Shown here: one piece after another, positions 10,709 to 18,935 of the stretch
How positions within the stretch are numbered: the first letter of the stretch is position 1
How the letters are laid out: each line of letters opens with the position of its first letter
Translations under genes and position numbers: made by a program
Notes under the pieces: generated by a model
The model's database searches: none
Told to the model about the DNA's origin: nothing
The model's input: only the letters and a program-made list of their open reading frames with translations
Assembly (NCBI GenBank): GCA_009731375.1
Contig: BJOX01000174.1
Coordinates: 335,114-399,113 of the forward strand
Reading direction: 5' to 3'
Length of the DNA: 64,000 bases
Source of the DNA: Paulinella micropora
Taxonomy: Eukaryota > Cercozoa > Imbricatea > Euglyphida

Positions 10709-12016
10709 CCGAAGAAGAAGCCATAGCATTCGCGGAGGAAATTCAAAGAAGGGAAGATGAAGCACAACGACGACAAGACGATTTAAGACAGAAGCAGACC
10801 AGAAAACAGCCGAAGCAGAACAGAAGGCAGATGAAGAAAAACAGAAAGCATTTATAGCGAAGATAGAAAGAGCTCAAACACTATTTTCTAGCGGCGGTAA
10901 GAAAAGACAGATTAGTGTTAATAGTTTAGCGAAAAAATTAGGGTGGAAAACGAGGGGAAGCAAACACGGAAACAAAGATGCTGAAGGCAGAACGGCTAAC
11001 AGTTATATCAAAGAAATCATAGCACTTAGACAGGGAGAACTAAACATAACCGCCGGTATGACATTTACGGAATTGGAAAATGCTTTAATAGGCCTAACCG
11101 CACAGGGCGGAACTGGCGCGAAAAAATTGGAAGACCTAATTAGAAAAATATTAACTAAAATGATGATAAAAAAGCATTTGAAACGAAGTGAATGGAAGAC
11201 CAAATCAAAGAAAAAAGAATTAGTAAATACCCTAATAAACAAAATGTATGCCGACCCCAACACATATAAAGCACTTTCAAATGAATTCCAGATACAACAA
11301 TCGACCCAAGAACCACCGCCAACAGTAGACCAACAACCACCATCAACAGAAGATACACCACCAGCCACCGAACCACCAGCAGAAGATATACCACCATCAC
11401 CACCAATAACAGAAGAGCAACCAACAGAAGAGCAACAAAAACTACCAGAGAACTTAGCGGGGGCAGGGAAAGGACTAATGACGGACGAAATAGACAGTAT
11501 TATGAAAAAGCACGATTGGTATTTGGGGACTGTGGCCAGCGACGAAATAAACAAACTGAAACCAGAAAAAAGAAAGAAGTATGGTTTTATAATGAATTTG
11601 GATAAGTCTAGCCAACCAGGCTCACATTGGATTGCTGTTTGGATTGACACCATTAAAGATGACTCTATTGAAATCTATGACCCGCTCGCACTGTATAATC
11701 CGACCGAGCTATTTCTACACCAAATGAAACAGCTTATTGAAAAGAGTAAGCCGAACACATACCTGCTTATGAAAGTCAATCAAGTCAAAAACCAAAGCGA
11801 CACAACGGATACCTGCGGATGGCACAGTATGCGGTTTCTTTTAGAGCGAGCAAAAGGGAACCGCTTTAAATTTGCCAGCGGCTGGACGGACTTAAAAGAA
11901 AAAGAAGCGAATGAGTTGAAAACGCAGAACGGCTATNNNNNNNNNNTGACTTAAAAGAAAAAGAAGCGGATGAGTTGAAAACGCAGAACGGCTATGGCTT
12001 TGACACGTATATATGA
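10709..12016 (+). CDS. Adenain/Ulp1-type cysteine protease (maturation protease)
   Basis: Cleaves capsid precursor proteins during virion maturation. The frame is open from about 10795 and runs through the ATG at 11058; a frameshift near 10795 joins it to the upstream helical piece. A proline- and threonine-rich linker (~11290-11450) precedes the protease domain. The catalytic His is in GSHWIAVWIDT, the acidic residue in EIYDPLALY, and the Cys in DTCGWHSMRFL, the H-D/E-C order of adenovirus protease and Ulp1. Near the end a 10-N gap (11937-11946) is flanked by the same ~45 bases on both sides, so the gap is probably false and the true end is ...GYGFDTYI at 12016. Confidence 0.9.
11937..11946. 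other. 10-N assembly gap with duplicated flanks
   Basis: The ~45 bases before the gap (ending ACGCAGAACGGCTAT) recur after it with one substitution. This is the signature of two overlapping contig ends joined without merging. Confidence 0.85.
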
Positions 12017-12033
12017 AGCAATTAAAACAAAAA

Positions 12034-12053
12034 TATATTTTCTAATATATATA
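12034..12053 (+). promoter_or_regulatory. TTTTCTAATATATA promoter motif before the penton gene
   Basis: AT-rich box containing TCTAATATA, about 35 bases before the ATG at 12088. The leader between them includes GGTCGTAGGATCTTAC, similar in part to the capsid gene leader. Confidence 0.5.
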
Positions 12054-12087
12054 CAGTATAATTTTTTGAGGTCGTAGGATCTTACAA

Positions 12088-12903
12088 ATGGAGTATAGGG
12101 GAGGCAGGAGCTCTAACATTTACTATGTCAACAGTAAAAATAGGATAAACGGCACTGACAGTGATTTCACTCACTCTATTGATATGAAATCGCTAGACAA
12201 CCCGACACATTGTAAAATACTTCATATCTATGTGCCGAAATCGTATTATTCTGTCGCCAGTCCTTACAATACTTTTATTCTTAGCGAGAACGGAAACGAG
12301 GCGCTCATTACAATACCCGAAGGAAACTACACAATGAACAACTTAAAAAATAAGCTGGCCGAGGTGCTAACCGCAGAAAGCCCCAACGACTACACATATA
12401 TAATCACAAGCAACAACACAAACACTGACCCCGAAGACGGCAAGTTATTATTTACCGTAGCGAACAATCCAATTAACATTCAACCGCGGTTTGTATTTGA
12501 CGACGAAACTCGCATCCACGAAATTATGGGTTTTGAGCGGTCCTCTACTTATTTCTTCGCTAATAACGTCATTAAGTCTCCAAATGTCATAATATTGACG
12601 GGCGAAAAGACATTGTATCTACAAAGCGATCTAGTCGGCGAAGGTGATAATCACGTGCTCCAAGAAATATATACGGCGAATGAAATCCCGTTCGGATCTG
12701 TTATCTACGACGGCTCGGGTAGTGAATACGGAAAAAGATTGTCTACTAGTTCAAGCAATGTGTATCGGTTTTACTTGACTGACGAAAACGACCAACCCAT
12801 TAACCTAAACGGGCTCGGTATTGTTATGACTTTGTTGATTTACCGTGAGACTAATTATTTTAATTTATTTACATCATTTTTTAATCTACTCAAATCTAGA
12901 TAA
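12088..12903 (+). CDS. Penton (minor capsid) protein
   Basis: 271 residues, intact. It begins with a serine-rich SSNIYYVNSKNRINGTDSDF segment followed by a strand-rich body: HCKILHIYVPKSYYSVASPY, then NTFILSENGNEALITIPEGN and MNNLKNKLAEVL. This order (virion-like 'DSxxR..G..SDFT' start, 'PKSYY' strand, 'ITIPEGNYT' strand-turn) is characteristic of the single jelly-roll penton proteins of PLVs and virophages, which sit at the capsid vertices. It lies directly before the major capsid gene, the usual arrangement. Assignment is from motif memory, not from a search. Confidence 0.85.
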   Translation: MEYRGGRSSNIYYVNSKNRINGTDSDFTHSIDMKSLDNPTHCKILHIYVPKSYYSVASPYNTFILSENGNEALITIPEGNYTMNNLKNKLAEVLTAESPNDYTYIITSNNTNTDPEDGKLLFTVANNPINIQPRFVFDDETRIHEIMGFERSSTYFFANNVIKSPNVIILTGEKTLYLQSDLVGEGDNHVLQEIYTANEIPFGSVIYDGSGSEYGKRLSTSSSNVYRFYLTDENDQPINLNGLGIVMTLLIYRETNYFNLFTSFFNLLKSR

Positions 12904-12919
12904 CCCCGCACAGGAGATC

Positions 12920-12949
12920 GTAAGTGGTTTTTGAAAAAAAAGCACTTAC
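12920..12949 (+). terminator. Hairpin between penton and capsid genes
   Basis: GTAAGTG ... CACTTAC with an inner T5/A-run that can extend the stem, 17 bases after the penton stop. A candidate 3'-end signal for the penton mRNA. Confidence 0.5.
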
Positions 12950-12961
12950 AATTAATTAATT

Positions 12962-12990
12962 TATTTTTTTCTCAGATTAAAATATATAGA
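12962..12990 (+). promoter_or_regulatory. T-run + TCTCAGA promoter motif before the major capsid gene
   Basis: T7 followed by CTCAGATTAAAATATATAGA, then a leader GATCGTAAGTTTACAC up to the ATG at 13018. It is a one-base variant of the TCTA-type box of the neighbouring genes. Confidence 0.5.
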
Positions 12991-13017
12991 GACCTTTGAT
13001 CGTAAGTTTACACAAAA

Positions 13018-14505
13018 ATGCCAACACAACACGGAGGCGAACTAGATTTTAGCAAGACTGACTACATCAGTGCTTCTTATCGTTTGAATAAGCTAGCCCC
13101 TCGCGAGGGCTCTGGAACGTTTGAAGTCAGCACTGCTGGTGGACAAGAACGAAGCTTTGACCTTATTAGCCGACCTTTCAATCTCGCTCGGTCTTATTTG
13201 AGTTTTACTTATACTATGAGAGCGGCTGGTGCCAACACTTATTCAAGAATTTTTATGGATTGCCTTTCGCAAATTAGCCAGATACAACTTCAGACCCGTA
13301 GCGGTGTTTATCTGTGCGACGTTAACAACCTTAGACAAGTGACTAAGATGTTGTGGAAACCAGAAATGAGTTTGAAGGATTTCTTAGACCTTCCTAACCA
13401 TGGTGATGCCAGTGGATATGGCTGTATGCTCCAAAAGTGTAATGCTAACGGCTTGATTAACATTAGCGCTGTTGAAGCAACTAGAACAGCCTTTCGTGCG
13501 GCCGCTGATGGTAATAACAATGTTGCCGCCGCAACTCAGAACCTATTGCGAGAGCCCGTGATTTCTGCTCGTCGTCACGATGATGCTGCTTTGACGACTG
13601 GCGTTGGAGCTTTGTCGGCTGTAAATGTTAATTACAACGAGGCGAAGTATCTTGTTGGAAGTGGAGCGAATGCCGCTTTGGCCATTAATGTTAAAATTCC
13701 TTTGGGTATCATTATTAACACTATTTTCGCACTTGATAAGACTATTATGTTTCCAGAGATTTTGACTATGCGAATTGTGTGGAGTGCTACTGACAGAACA
13801 GGTTATACGGTAACGAATGGTGCTGCTACTTGTATTAGCACTGCCTATCTCGCCGCACTAAATGCTACCATGCCTATGGCTGTATCTGCCGACGTCACCA
13901 ATCTTGCTTTATTTCTTGCGGTTGAAACGAACCCCGATGTCATTCAATCAATCCAGCAGAAGATTGCTAGCTCCGAAGGTATGAGCTTCAATATCGATTA
14001 TCCCTATGTTTACAAAAATACTACAGCAGCAAGCACAAGTCAAAACATTATTATGCGATTTGACCGCGGGCACGGTCGCCGTTTGAAGAAGATTTATCAC
14101 TCTGTTTTTAACACCGAAGAAAGGAAGAACACAGCTTATGACCACGATAACCGCGCCGCCGCTAAGGTTGTCAATTTTTACACTACTCTGGATGGCGCCC
14201 GCCAGCAAGAATTCAACATTGACTGTGCCACCGAAGAAGACTATATGTATCTGAAGCCGAAGATTGAGGGTTCGGCCTTGTTGAATAACGATGTTTATAA
14301 ATACAACTGGTTCTGGGCGGATGCTTGGGATAATACCCGTCCGCTATATAGTAAGGACCAAAATGAAATCAGTGGTTTAAGCCTTGATACTGAGCGACGA
14401 TGGGAGTTTATTGCGACCACCGCGAATGCCGCCTTCAACCATTACACTGTGGCAATCACTCAGCGAGAGGTTCAGGTTAAGGCGAATATGATTACGATTT
14501 CATAA
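13018..14505 (+). CDS. Double jelly-roll major capsid protein
   Basis: 495 residues, intact. It forms the icosahedral shell. The N-terminus (GGELDFSKTDYISASYRLNK) and the strand SFDLISRPFNLARSYLSFTY match the opening of PLV-type major capsid proteins. A long variable middle (Ala-rich, ~160-310) is followed by the second-barrel strands (RGHGRRLKKIYHSVFN; VVNFYTTLDGARQQEFNID) and a DVYKYNWFWADAWDNTRPLY segment. Length is close to the usual ~500-600 residues. Its position after the penton and ATPase genes fits. The intact frame suggests the insertion is not old, or that function was kept. Confidence 0.9.
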   Translation: MPTQHGGELDFSKTDYISASYRLNKLAPREGSGTFEVSTAGGQERSFDLISRPFNLARSYLSFTYTMRAAGANTYSRIFMDCLSQISQIQLQTRSGVYLCDVNNLRQVTKMLWKPEMSLKDFLDLPNHGDASGYGCMLQKCNANGLINISAVEATRTAFRAAADGNNNVAAATQNLLREPVISARRHDDAALTTGVGALSAVNVNYNEAKYLVGSGANAALAINVKIPLGIIINTIFALDKTIMFPEILTMRIVWSATDRTGYTVTNGAATCISTAYLAALNATMPMAVSADVTNLALFLAVETNPDVIQSIQQKIASSEGMSFNIDYPYVYKNTTAASTSQNIIMRFDRGHGRRLKKIYHSVFNTEERKNTAYDHDNRAAAKVVNFYTTLDGARQQEFNIDCATEEDYMYLKPKIEGSALLNNDVYKYNWFWADAWDNTRPLYSKDQNEISGLSLDTERRWEFIATTANAAFNHYTVAITQREVQVKANMITIS

Positions 14506-14540
14506 CCCCACCGCGGAAGTAATATTTAAAAATTTTAATT

Positions 14541-14560
14541 TATTTTTTTCTTAGAATATA
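14541..14560 (+). promoter_or_regulatory. T-run + TCTTAGAATATA promoter motif
   Basis: T7 followed by CTTAGAATATACG, 24-40 bases before the ATG at 14584. Variant of the TCTA-type box. Confidence 0.45.
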
Positions 14561-14583
14561 CGAAGCTTGTTGTAGGACCTACT

Positions 14584-15829
14584 ATGACCACTCATCAACG
14601 AAATTTAGTCGCCCAAAATCCTGACGGAGACTTTGTAAATGTCAAAGTCGGATATGATGGAAGTATTGAAACCAATAATATGAAATCAGCTTTCGGCGAA
14701 GCATTAACTAGTCAATTAACACCAGTTGTTCAGGAAATTTTCCCCTATACTGTTAATACACGGACATTAACTCAAACTAATGCGACAGTTTCATTTAATG
14801 CGAATATGGCTGAATTAAAAACACAAGCAAACAATACTTCAACTGCCATCCTAACAAATAAAAGAAGAATAAAATATCGGACTGGTATGGGGGTAGTAGC
14901 TCGCTTCACCGCTTTATGGACGACTGATGATACGAAAACATATTATTCGTGTGTAGGAATTGGTGAAAGTGATTTTTCAAATGGTTTCTATTTTTATAAA
15001 AACTGATGTTGGAATGAATATTCTACAAGCCAAAGGAGGAGCGACTACTTATATCCCGCAAGCAACCTGGGATGACCCTTGTGATGGAAGCAAAGATATG
15101 CCCGTCATTCTTTGGAATAAGGGAAATGTATTTCAAATTCAATTCCAGTATTTAGGATTTGGTGCTATTAAGTTTTCAATTGAGAACCCCACGACTGGCA
15201 AATTCCAGCAAGTCCATATGATTAAGTATGCTAATGCTAATACTGGTGTCAGTCTGCGAAACACAACATTACCATTTACCGCACTAATGAGGAATGATGC
15301 TTCTATTGGAATTCAAAACCTTAAAACCGCGAGTGTTGGGTTATTCGTAGAAGGAACTAACACTATTAATTCAAGCATATCAAACGAAGCGGAAGGAAGT
15401 AAGGCGGCGAGCACCACGGAAAGCCCAATTCTCAGCATAAAAAATAAAACAACTTTTAATGGTGGTGCTACGAATTATTCAATCGTTTATCCATCCCTCG
15501 TGAGCATATCAAACGAAGATGCCAAAGTTAACATTGTGCGAATTGTGAAAACGAGTGGAGCACTTACGGCGGAGAACTTCGCCGATATTGATGCCACGAC
15601 TTCAATCGTATCAAAGGACACCTCTGCGACGGCTCTCGGTGGTGCCACTATAACTGATGTCATTCTTAAACTTTATGTTAATGCTACTTCTAGCCAGCTT
15701 GTTGACCTGCGAGCTTACGATATACAACTTTCTCCTGGTGAAAATCTAACATTTTTACAAAAGTCTGTCGCTACCGCTAATAATGGAGGAAATGTGAGTG
15801 TTATTGCTAATTTCTTAGAAGACCATTAA
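14584..15829 (+). CDS. Strand-rich virion or attachment protein, one frameshift
   Basis: About 410 codons once a single shift near 15000 is allowed: the first frame ends SDFSNGFYFYKN at 15006, and the second resumes with TDVGMNILQAKGGATTYIPQ. The N-terminal part has SAFGEALTSQLTPVVQEIF and KYRTGMGVVARFTALWTTD. This last motif (a gain-of-'R.G.G..ARFTALF'-type strand) recurs in PLV and large algal-virus virion proteins. The rest is beta-strand-rich with Asn/Thr-rich loops. It follows the capsid gene and has a late-type promoter, so it is probably a virion or receptor-binding component. No enzyme motif is seen. Confidence 0.65.
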
Positions 15830-15845
15830 TTAATTAATTTTTGTA

Positions 15846-15870
15846 ATATTTTTTTTCTAATATAATAATA
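15846..15870 (+). promoter_or_regulatory. T-run + TCTAATATA promoter motif
   Basis: T8 followed by CTAATATAATAATATAG directly before the ATG at 15878. One of the clearest copies of the shared box. Confidence 0.55.
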
Positions 15871-15877
15871 TAGTAAT

Positions 15878-16516
15878 ATGTTTTATCGTCGTAAGTTGTA
15901 CATCATTGGAGGGTTGCGGTTTCTAACGAAAGCATCTATCAAAACCCACATAAGAATACTTATAAGCAAATACGCTGATGGAGAAGTACTGAACCCAGAA
16001 GATAGCGATTTCGTGCGAGACCTTATAACCCATCATCCGGGAATAAAAGATGGCATTATTGACGTTGAAAGTAATTTGACCACAGGAAGCAAACACTTTC
16101 GTTCGGATGGTAAGCCGTTTTCGTGGAATTGCTGCGTTGACCTCATGGGGCTTAGTGAAACAAAAAAAATGGCTAGAGTGATAAAAGATGCGAGCAGGAA
16201 TACGATAAGGTCGCAAATACAAGAATATCTAGACCTTATGGCGATTGATGTATTTGTAGAACCCCGCTACGTGTGCGAAGTAAGTGGCGACATATATGAG
16301 AGAGTTGATGTCCACGTTGACCACCACTTCGATATCATACAATTCAAAGACATCCTTCAACAATACCTTGAAGTTAATAGAGAAGTAGAAGTTGAAGACG
16401 GCTTATTAAAAGAACCGCACTTTACTAAGTTTAGCGACTTTCACAAACAGAAAGCGATACTGCGAGTAATAAAAAAAGAAATCAATGTTAGAGGAAAAAT
16501 GTATCACCTACGGTAA
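15878..16516 (+). CDS. DUF3223/DCL-like protein
   Basis: 212 residues, intact. The N-terminal half matches the DUF3223 (DCL family) layout: a helix (ASIKTHIRILISKYADGEVL), a PEDSDFVRDLITHHPG segment and a core HFRSDGKPFSWNCCVDLMG motif. The C-terminal half is a separate helical/strand region (IYERVDVHVDHHFDIIQF). Members of this family occur in plants (chloroplast division, rRNA processing), bacteria and viruses; molecular function is not well defined. Here it has a late-type promoter and lies after virion genes. The call is by motif shape and moderately sure. Confidence 0.6.
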   Translation: MFYRRKLYIIGGLRFLTKASIKTHIRILISKYADGEVLNPEDSDFVRDLITHHPGIKDGIIDVESNLTTGSKHFRSDGKPFSWNCCVDLMGLSETKKMARVIKDASRNTIRSQIQEYLDLMAIDVFVEPRYVCEVSGDIYERVDVHVDHHFDIIQFKDILQQYLEVNREVEVEDGLLKEPHFTKFSDFHKQKAILRVIKKEINVRGKMYHLR

Positions 16517-16696
16517 ATACTTTTTCACTTCATCTTTATTCTTAAACCAAGGTTGTTGAACTAGCCATTCAAGATACTCTTTATCAATCTTGGCAACGTC
16601 TTCAATTTTTTTGTGTATATATTTTCCGTATTGTAGAACTTTATTTACTTCTTCCTCTTCATCGGGAATTTCTTTTTTTGCTTCGGCTTCGCTCAT
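16508..16696 (-). CDS. Small ExoX C-terminal-like protein, copy 1
   Basis: 62 residues with YGKYIHKKIEDVAKIDKEYL then EWLVQQPWFKNKDEVKKYL. This is the 'FGKYKGK..EDIAK.D..YLEWL..Q.WF' pattern of the small domain found at the end of exodeoxyribonuclease X-like proteins. No nuclease domain is attached. It overlaps the DUF3223-like gene tail to tail by 9 bp and is a paralogue of the next gene. Confidence 0.65.
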   Translation of the reverse strand: MSEAEAKKEIPDEEEEVNKVLQYGKYIHKKIEDVAKIDKEYLEWLVQQPWFKNKDEVKKYLP

Positions 16697-16725
16697 TGTA
16701 TATTATATAAATTTATTTATTATAA

Positions 16726-17001
16726 TCATAAATATTTTTTCAATTCGTCTTTATTGCTACACCACGGCTGACGGACTAACCATTCAATATATGGCTTGTC
16801 AATCTTGGCGATGTCTTCTATTTTTTTGCCTTTGTATTTTCCGAAATGAAATGTGTCTTTGGGTTGAGCATTTCTCATTTCTTCAATCGCTTTTATTTCG
16901 TCGTGGATTACCTTTTGGACATCTTCCAGCGAGAAGGATTTTTTTTCGCCTTCAATGGAAAGTTTTTGGAACTTCTCACACAGTCTAGTAAGGGTAGACA
17001 T
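16726..17001 (-). CDS. Small ExoX C-terminal-like protein, copy 2
   Basis: 91 residues from the ATG at 17001; a longer open frame to 17154 overlaps the lipase gene and is less likely. The N-terminal half is helical (FSLEDVQKVIHDEIKAIEEM). The C-terminal half, FHFGKYKGKKIEDIAKIDKP and YIEWLVRQPWCSNKDELKKYL, is about 60% identical by eye to copy 1. Tandem duplication of a small domain protein; function unknown, possibly DNA- or protein-binding. Confidence 0.65.
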   Translation of the reverse strand: MSTLTRLCEKFQKLSIEGEKKSFSLEDVQKVIHDEIKAIEEMRNAQPKDTFHFGKYKGKKIEDIAKIDKPYIEWLVRQPWCSNKDELKKYL

Positions 17002-17055
17002 AGTAGAGTGTATATAGTAGGGAGGGAAAAAAATTAAATAAATAATATAGGAGGT

Positions 17056-17745
17056 ATGTCCGAGTGGATTGTCTTTGTAAAAGCTTACTCCGCCAAACAT
17101 GGTATAAGCTACGGGGAGGCGATGAAAAAGGCGAGCAGAGAATACAAACGACAAAAAGGCGGAAATGCTGAGTTGTCTGAGGATGTCTATTTGTCGCGGT
17201 CAGAACGAAAAGGAGCTGACGGATGGAAGCCTGTCGCCAGCAAAGAGAAATCGACCGTGTACGAGAAAGATGGTAAAGCTATTGTCGCATTCAGAGGAAG
17301 CGCGGATAAGAGGGACTTGCTAACTGACGTCGCATTAGTAAAGGGAGTATTAAAAAGAACTCCGAGATATAAAGAAGAGCAGAAGCTGGTTGACGAAGTC
17401 ATAAAGAAATATGGTAAGGATAACGTAGAGCTGACGGGTCATAGCCTTGGAGGAACGATTGCGAAAGACTTAAGCCGACAGACGGGGGTAAGGGCGACCA
17501 CATACAACAAAGGTAGTAGCACGAAGGACCTCATTGAAGGAGTGATTGATAGAGTGGCTGTGAAAGTAAACCCGAAAGGAAAAAGGGCGAAGACAGCGAG
17601 GCTGACCACGAACTACCGAACCGCATTCGACCTCGTTTCATTACTAGGGGCGACGGCGGTAAATACTAAGTTAGTGAAGCCGACGAGGGGCGTTCATACG
17701 ATTGCCAGCTTCAAAGGTAAAGGAGCTAAAAAAATATATCTATAA
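17056..17745 (+). CDS. Class 3 lipase-like alpha/beta hydrolase
   Basis: 229 residues, intact. The N-terminus (WIVFVKAYSAKHGISYGEAM) is a short helical motif frequent in giant-virus and PLV proteins. The hydrolase part has KAIVAFRGSADKRDLLTDV (oxyanion-side strand) and the nucleophile elbow NVELTGHSLGGTIAKDL (GHSLG) of class 3 lipases. A later Asp (RTAFDLVSLLGA) and His (GVHTIASF) can complete the triad. Lipases of this kind occur in PLVs and virophages and may help exit or entry through membranes. Divergent from the ExoX-C-like pair. Confidence 0.88.
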   Translation: MSEWIVFVKAYSAKHGISYGEAMKKASREYKRQKGGNAELSEDVYLSRSERKGADGWKPVASKEKSTVYEKDGKAIVAFRGSADKRDLLTDVALVKGVLKRTPRYKEEQKLVDEVIKKYGKDNVELTGHSLGGTIAKDLSRQTGVRATTYNKGSSTKDLIEGVIDRVAVKVNPKGKRAKTARLTTNYRTAFDLVSLLGATAVNTKLVKPTRGVHTIASFKGKGAKKIYL

Positions 17746-17774
17746 TTGAGCTTCACCAAAAATGGAGGTGCTTT

Positions 17775-18935
17775 TCATAATTCATTTGATAGTCCAACAT
17801 CGTTCAAGCATGTGGCACGACTTAAAGCAACATATAACAAATTCATTGACACGTTGTCTATATTAATCCACACTGGTGTCGTTCGGCCTTGTGAGCAGTG
17901 GATGGTGGATGAGAATGTCGGCTGGATGTCAGCATACGGTTTCTTGTCTGGTATCGTTTTTTTTCTATCAAATTTCTGCTCAATTCCACCAATCGTAATG
18001 AATATATGTTCTTTAGTATCTTTAGTAATAGTGTGAATATCGCCATTATGAACTTTTTTTGAAATTGTATTACAACGAAACACAACCTGATGACCTGTTT
18101 TAAGAGGTTTATTTTGTAGCATTTTGTTATTGCTTTCATGAACATTGTTGTTAGAGTGGTGTAATATTAAAGGCGGGTTTTTGTCGGTCGGCTTAGGGTG
18201 TGGCTTAACTTGCTTATTGAGAGCATCTAATTCTTCAAGTGTTAGTATATTAGGTAGGCAGTCTTTTGCTTTATGCTGGCTGAGCTCATTGCCGCCGACC
18301 TTGTAATAGTCTTCTACCTTATTTAAGATAGATTGTAGAACTAGGTCTTTGGCCTGTCTGTAATTTGTATCAAGATTTATTTTTGTAAATAGCTTGAAAG
18401 TTTTTGACTTGTGGAATGGTTCGGATGTTGGGTCTGGGCAAGGAAGCTGTGCTAAGTGGCCGAATAAGACGATAGATACTCCGCCGAATGGTCTGTTGAT
18501 TTTGGTGTATTTTCTAAGCATATGGTCCAGACTTTCTAAATTCTTAGAAGTAAGCATAGAAACTTCATCAATAGTTATTCTGTGATTAATTGCTTGTTCG
18601 CCTACTGGTATCGGTAGAGGTAGTCTATGATATAGCATTGTTAGTATTTTTTGGAGTGTGTATTCAGAATTAGTAACTTGGCGGGCATTGTGTGTCAGTG
18701 TATTTTGATCAAGTCTTTTTGTCTTTGAAATGTGTGTTAGTGTATTTTGATGGCTGACCAGTTAGGTATTTAATCATTTCAGATTTACCCGTTCCAGCTT
18801 TGCCGTGAATGAGTAATAATTCTTGTTCTGGTAAAGGTTTGTATTCGTCTTTGGTGCTATAGTCAGGAAGCTCTGTATCTTCAAAGGCGGAGAACTCTGG
18901 ATATTGTTTATGTGGTGTTTCTAAGAATTTTTGTA
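17775..18935 (-). CDS. SF1 (Pif1/RecD-like) helicase, C-terminal part of polymerase-helicase fusion
   Basis: Unwinds DNA for replication. Motifs in order on the minus strand: Walker A LLIHGKAGTGKSEMIKYL (~18800), Walker B TIDEVSMLT, motif III VLFGHLAQLP, motif IV LDTNYRQAKDL, motif V TIHCSQGRTTPVWI, motif VI LLYVALSRATCL. This is the SF1B/Pif1 set. A one-base shift near 18705-18715 separates Walker A from the rest, and another near 18935 separates it from the polymerase; no stop otherwise lies between the two enzymes, so they form one long gene. A partly duplicated TGTGTTAGTGTATTTTGAT motif lies at the shift. It ends 30 bp from the convergent lipase gene. Confidence 0.88.

Noticed and set aside
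13308-14208. Minus-strand frames within the capsid gene
   Set aside because: Shadows of the intact major capsid frame.
16726-17154. 142-codon start for the second ExoX-C-like protein
   Set aside because: The extension overlaps the lipase start and is low in coding character; the ATG at 17001 gives a better match to copy 1.
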